From the NCBI GenBank assembly GCA_001769925.1, contig MEPT01000034.1, forward strand, positions 849-10,709: a stretch of 9,861 nt of DNA, read 5' to 3'. The stretch comes from Bdellovibrionales bacterium RBG_16_40_8 (GTDB lineage Bacteria; Bdellovibrionota; Bdellovibrionia; Bdellovibrionales; UBA1609). A program made the position numbers and the translations under genes. Under the pieces are notes generated by a model. It worked only from the letters and a program-made list of their open reading frames with translations, was not told the DNA's origin and did no database searches. Every line of letters starts with the position of its first letter. Positions within the stretch are counted from its first letter, which is position 1. Below are positions 6,650 to 9,861 of this stretch, piece after piece.

Positions 6650-7828
6650 ATGAAATTAAAGACTGCCCTTTTTTTTGTACTAGTAGCTGTCGGGTTACAT
6701 ATTTATTTAGCGATTCACTATTATGGGCTCAGCTTTGGCCTACTAACTAGTGACAGCATATGCAATGTGAGCAGCAAATTTAATTGTGATACTATAACTG
6801 CCAGTAATTTCTCTTCAGTGTTTGGCATTCCAATAGCAATGTATGGGGCCGTCACTAATTCTGCACTTGCCATATTAATAATGATTTGGATTTTAGGATG
6901 GTCAGAAGATATACCACGACATGGCCGCTATACTCTTTGGTTATCTGGTTTAGTCGCAACAACTTCGCTGGTGATGGGTTTTATCTCAATGTTTATTATA
7001 CGATCATATTGTTTATTTTGCATAGGGGCGTATATAACTAGTTTTCTTGTCGCCTACTTTGTTTATTTCGCTCAAGAGTCTGGCGTACGGTCGACAACAG
7101 AATATTTTATTGAATTATTTGGCCATGCCAAACGTTATCTTATTTTTTTAGTGATGGTTCCATTTTTTACTTTTTTAGCCCATAAATCATACGTTAAAAC
7201 AAAAGATGCCACTGAGCTAGAGCAAGCCATTAAATCATCTCTTGCCGACTGGAACGTAAGCCCACTTGTTGATTTAAGCTCGACCACGCCAATCATGTCA
7301 AAGGGTGATCAAAATGCAAAAATGACAATTGATGAATTCGCAGATTTTCGTTGCTCACACTGCCTTCAAGCAAATTTTGGACTAAAAGCGTTCATTAATT
7401 CTCATACAAGTGTAAAATTTAATTTTTATGCCTTTCCTCTTGATGGATCTTGCAATGATGCCATCACTGGTGGGGGAGATGGTCTATCATGTTATCTTGC
7501 AAAAAATGTTTTCTGTGCCGAAAAAACAGCGCAGCAAGGTTGGGCAATACATGACTATATTTATTCTAAACAAACCCAAATCAGCAGCCAGGGCAACATA
7601 GACTTTGCCAAGCAAGAATTAGCTAATGCTTATAATAAATTTAATATTTCTGAAGAAGCACAGAAAATATGCTTAGAAAACCCTGACACTGATGCTTTTA
7701 TTCGCGCGCAAGCAAAAGCAGGTGCAAACGCCGGGGTAAAGGGCACGCCAACTTTATTTATAAACGGCAAAAAATTATCACGCGGGCATCTACTGCCCAT
7801 ACTCGAGGCTGTTTATAAAAGTTTATAA
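6650..7828 (+). CDS. VKOR-DsbA fusion, disulfide-forming membrane oxidoreductase
   Basis: The 392-residue inner-membrane protein combines both halves of a disulfide-forming pathway. Residues 1-142 are a VKOR-type quinone-linked oxidase: four membrane helices (about 5-25, 61-83, 96-117, 121-141), loop cysteines C38 and C46, the 'SSVFGIPIAMYG' motif (55-66) and the redox CLFC at 121-124. A fifth helix (162-178) leads to a periplasmic DsbA/thioredoxin-4-like domain (about 213-392) with CSHC at 235-238 and the cis-Pro loop 'KGTPTLFING' (364-373). Additional cysteines C268, C281 and C289 follow the 'PLDGSCN' pattern of this DsbA subgroup. The DsbA part should oxidise exported proteins and pass electrons via VKOR to quinone, replacing DsbB. 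The ATG has AGGAG at 6640-6644 with 5-nt spacing. It appears monocistronic and ends in a 6-bp overlap with the next, convergent gene. Confidence 0.93.
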   Translation: MKLKTALFFVLVAVGLHIYLAIHYYGLSFGLLTSDSICNVSSKFNCDTITASNFSSVFGIPIAMYGAVTNSALAILIMIWILGWSEDIPRHGRYTLWLSGLVATTSLVMGFISMFIIRSYCLFCIGAYITSFLVAYFVYFAQESGVRSTTEYFIELFGHAKRYLIFLVMVPFFTFLAHKSYVKTKDATELEQAIKSSLADWNVSPLVDLSSTTPIMSKGDQNAKMTIDEFADFRCSHCLQANFGLKAFINSHTSVKFNFYAFPLDGSCNDAITGGGDGLSCYLAKNVFCAEKTAQQGWAIHDYIYSKQTQISSQGNIDFAKQELANAYNKFNISEEAQKICLENPDTDAFIRAQAKAGANAGVKGTPTLFINGKKLSRGHLLPILEAVYKSL

Positions 7829-7830
7829 AA
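7811..7830. repeat. 10-bp exact tandem repeat over two opposed stop codons
   Basis: GTTTATAAAA occurs twice in a row (7811-7820, 7821-7830). The second copy supplies the stop codons of both convergent genes. Just beyond, AAGTTT (7819-7824) and AAACTT (7830-7835) form a short A/T-only stem with a 5-nt loop; this is too weak to call a terminator, although it is the only hairpin at this junction. Confidence 0.7.
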
Positions 7831-8449
7831 AACTTATATAGTGCATCATAAATTTGTAGCTGCGATCAATAAAATTATTAAATATAATCCAAAATGGTGT
7901 CCCCAAAGACCCATTAAATTCTAAAATAAAAACCGTAACTACGATAGCTGTCACAGCATACACAAAAGAGCGCATTACCCAAACTGTAGAGCGAATATCT
8001 TTAACGGCCTCATCGCGAACTAAATTCTCAATAGCTTTTAATGTGTGTTTTAATTCTTGAAAATGTATAACTGCACGATCTAAAATCTCTTGCTGTTTAG
8101 AGTTAGTCAATTGGCTCAATTTTTGAAAATTTCTCTTTGCCCTAACTGCATTAACCAATTCTTTGGCGTGATTTATATGCACCTGGCATCGTTCACGCAA
8201 TCCTGGGAAGTGACTTTTCATCTCGAGATACTCATCAAGAAGTGCTGAAGCCTCTTTATACTTGCCCTCTGCTACATAGCGCAAAACTGCTCGGCGAAGA
8301 GAGTCGCTTCTGCCTGCCTCCATACGGCGTAGTTGAATTTTAAGCTGCTCTTGAAGCGCATCTGCCCGTTGTTGCTCAAGAGCATGGTAATCGACCTTTG
8401 AATCCATTGCCTTGTTATCGTGTTTAACAGCTAAAGAATTATCGTTCAT
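7823..8449 (-). CDS. Small membrane-anchored helical protein with a TPR-like motif, unknown function
   Basis: The 208-residue product is not recognised. It is strongly helical: a Gln/Arg-rich segment (23-55), a TPR-like pair of helices (about 53-80, 'AVLRYVAEGKYKEASALLDEYLEM'), further charged helices to about 155, and one membrane helix (about 157-178). A short aromatic tail (185-208) rich in Phe, Tyr and Ile could be amphipathic or partly membrane embedded. There is no signal peptide, so the N-terminal bulk probably faces the cytoplasm, which makes it a tail-proximal anchored protein. ATG 8449 has no Shine-Dalgarno sequence; ATG at codon 15 is a shorter alternative. The gene diverges from the long coiled-coil gene at 8601 and shares its control region, which suggests related expression. 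The 3' end overlaps the VKOR-DsbA gene by 6 bp. Confidence 0.8.
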   Translation of the reverse strand: MNDNSLAVKHDNKAMDSKVDYHALEQQRADALQEQLKIQLRRMEAGRSDSLRRAVLRYVAEGKYKEASALLDEYLEMKSHFPGLRERCQVHINHAKELVNAVRAKRNFQKLSQLTNSKQQEILDRAVIHFQELKHTLKAIENLVRDEAVKDIRSTVWVMRSFVYAVTAIVVTVFILEFNGSLGTPFWIIFNNFIDRSYKFMMHYISFL

Positions 8450-8489
8450 AGCTATAGTATCGGCAGACTAAGGTCCGGATCTTAAACTA

Positions 8490-8511
8490 ATGCGACGTTT
8501 ATGCGACGTTT
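8490..8511. repeat. 11-bp exact tandem repeat in a divergent control region, possible operator
   Basis: ATGCGACGTTT occurs twice with no gap (8490-8500, 8501-8511), one helical turn apart. It is framed by an inverted pair TTAAAC (8482-8487) and GTTTAA (8508-8513). The repeat lies 13 bp upstream of the -35 of the coiled-coil gene promoter and about 40 bp before the start of the divergent membrane protein gene. It may be a binding site for a regulator acting on both; no regulator family is identified. Confidence 0.6.
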
Positions 8512-8523
8512 AATTTACCATTT

Positions 8524-8553
8524 TTGACAATAAGCGCATCTTTCTGAGACAAT
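8524..8553 (+). promoter_or_regulatory. Sigma-70-like promoter for the coiled-coil gene
   Basis: A perfect TTGACA (8524-8529) is followed after 18 bp by GACAAT (8548-8553), which matches four of six bases. The start of transcription would be near 8560, leaving about 40 nt of leader with AAGGAG at 8587-8592. No equally good promoter was found for the gene on the opposite strand. Confidence 0.5.
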
Positions 8554-8600
8554 TTCTATTGAAGCTGCTACCTGAGCGGCTTTGCCAAGGAGTGGTAAAT

Positions 8601-9861
8601 ATGAAAACAGGATCCTTCGAAAGCCAAATTTCAAACCTCGACTTTGAATTAGCAAATGAACTAGAAGCCGAGTCAGAAATTATCAAACAAATTAAAACGC
8701 CAGATCAAATTCCGAACCCATTAGACTTGAGTCAGGTCTCAGAAAATGTCATGCGTTCTCAAGTTATCGAATCACTGATCAGTCAAAATGATGACCTAAT
8801 GTCTAGACTCACGGTGGCGCTTCGTCGTGTTGCAATTGTCGAAGAGAAAATTACAGATTCACAAAACGAAAGTGCTCGCTTTCAGGCTAAATATGACAAC
8901 TTAAAAGATCAGGTACTCGTTTTACGCGAGCAAAGTCGCGTTCTAGCAGAACGTGCACGAACTAATAAAAATAAAACGTTACGCGAAGATCAAATACAAA
9001 ATGAATTAAAAGAGCAAATTCAAATTTTAGAAATTCGTTACGCTGAACTCTATACATCTGCGCAAGAACGCCAGGCAAGATTAGAACTAGAGATTTCATC
9101 ATTTTCTCGCACACAAAAACGTTATAAAAAATATCGCTTAAATATTCGTCGCGCTCTAGTTTCTATTCGTAAAGAATTAAAATCTCTACGAGATAAAAGA
9201 CAATCCCAAGAATCTACAATGCAAAATCTACGCGATAATTTATCTGAAACCACCACCTATCTTTCAATGCAAGCGAAAGAGCATAAAACGCAAATAGCTA
9301 GTTTAACTGATGCTTATGAGAACGAATTACGCAAGATGCGTAATGAAATTGAAATGCTTACTACACAAAATCGCTTTCTGAACGAGCGCGCGCAAGATTT
9401 TGAACGCATTTATAACGAAAAAACAAAAATTGAAAATGAACTTGTTATCACGCAACGTAGAGAACAAGATTTGAAAATACAAACTGCTGCTGAAATTTCA
9501 GATGTGCAAAAAGCTCTTGCACGCCATCGTAACGGCGCGCAAGAACTAGCTTTAGAGTTAGAAAGTAAAAATAATGAGCTGACTGAAAAGACAGCGGCTG
9601 TTGAAAAACTTGCAAGTGAAAATACAAAAATAACCGAGCAAGTTGAGACTTTACAACTTCTGTGGCGCGATCAGCAAGGTCAGTTCGAAAAGGTTACTGA
9701 GCAAAAAAATTCTTTGCAACGACTTAACCAAGAGCTCAGCATAACCATCAACGAATACCGACGTGAAATTCGTGAGCTAAAAGAACGCCTAGATACTAGC
9801 GAAGCAAAAAGTGCTGCAGAGCTGAAAATGGCCGAAATAAAGCTTACAGAAGTTAAAGCGG
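8601..9861 (+). CDS. Long coiled-coil protein, unknown function (3' end outside window)
   Basis: The frame is open from ATG 8601 through the last complete codon at 9858-9860 (420 codons) with no stop. The start has AAGGAG at 8587-8592 with 8-nt spacing. The N-terminus (MKTGSFESQISNLDFELANELEAE) is acidic and not a signal peptide, so the protein is probably cytoplasmic. From about residue 50 to the window end it is almost pure heptad-type coiled coil, rich in Glu, Lys, Gln, Arg and Leu and nearly free of Pro and Gly (for example 'NELKEQIQILEIRYAEL', 'REIRELKERLDTSEAK'). A basic patch at about 170-200 ('RTQKRYKKYRLNIRRALVS') stands out. There is no ATPase P-loop in the visible part, so SMC or Rad50 is not supported. 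It could be a cytoskeletal, polarity or scaffold protein; the missing C-terminus may carry the informative domain. Confidence 0.9.
   Translation, partial: MKTGSFESQISNLDFELANELEAESEIIKQIKTPDQIPNPLDLSQVSENVMRSQVIESLISQNDDLMSRLTVALRRVAIVEEKITDSQNESARFQAKYDNLKDQVLVLREQSRVLAERARTNKNKTLREDQIQNELKEQIQILEIRYAELYTSAQERQARLELEISSFSRTQKRYKKYRLNIRRALVSIRKELKSLRDKRQSQESTMQNLRDNLSETTTYLSMQAKEHKTQIASLTDAYENELRKMRNEIEMLTTQNRFLNERAQDFERIYNEKTKIENELVITQRREQDLKIQTAAEISDVQKALARHRNGAQELALELESKNNELTEKTAAVEKLASENTKITEQVETLQLLWRDQQGQFEKVTEQKNSLQRLNQELSITINEYRREIRELKERLDTSEAKSAAELKMAEIKLTEVKA

Noticed and set aside
8601..9861. SMC/Rad50-type ATPase
   Set aside because: The N-terminus has no Walker A motif; the protein goes straight into coiled coil after a short acidic segment.
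1..9861. CRISPR array, tRNA/rRNA, insertion sequence or phage integrase
   Set aside because: No regularly spaced repeats, no cloverleaf or rRNA-like stretch, and no transposase or recombinase-like protein were seen on either strand.

Overview
This A+T-rich window looks like the chromosome of a Gram-negative bacterium. The evidence is an inner-membrane disulfide-forming enzyme, two secreted proteins that look like outer-membrane barrels, and ordinary housekeeping genes (arginyl-tRNA synthetase, an HU-type nucleoid protein). The tandem GYF-2 domain membrane protein, the VKOR-DsbA fusion and the TTG starts fit a deltaproteobacterial or Bdellovibrionota-like organism. That placement rests on protein style only. 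I see no tRNA, rRNA, insertion sequence, phage integrase or CRISPR array.

Left part (1-2732, all + strand): the 3' end of a long surface or secreted protein made of diverged beta-rich repeats of about 115-145 residues that resemble C1q/TNF-type jelly rolls. After a 133-bp gap come two adjacent genes for exported, probably beta-barrel proteins. Nothing here has a close recognisable relative, so this is the accessory-looking part of the window.

Right part (2756-9861): six genes that alternate strictly in strand: argS (-), HU (+), GYF protein (-), VKOR-DsbA (+), a small helical membrane protein (-) and a long coiled-coil protein (+, cut by the window end). Each is probably its own transcription unit. 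The divergent gaps (129, 76 and 151 bp) hold recognisable sigma-70-like promoters. The convergent junctions are extremely tight: 23 bp, then overlaps of 3 bp and 6 bp in which the two opposed stop codons are carried by one palindrome (TTAA, TTATAA).

How the genes fit together: argS and HU are housekeeping. VKOR-DsbA should introduce disulfides into exported proteins. The GYF protein has the shape of a cytoplasmic adaptor linked through one membrane helix to an extracytoplasmic domain, as in gliding-motility protein GltJ/AgmX. The last two genes face each other across a shared control region with an exact 11-bp tandem repeat; one encodes a membrane-anchored helical protein and the other a long soluble coiled coil. 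No known defence or secretion system is recognisable. The best candidates for undescribed biology are the repeat exoprotein with its two barrel-like neighbours, the GYF protein, and the divergent coiled-coil pair.
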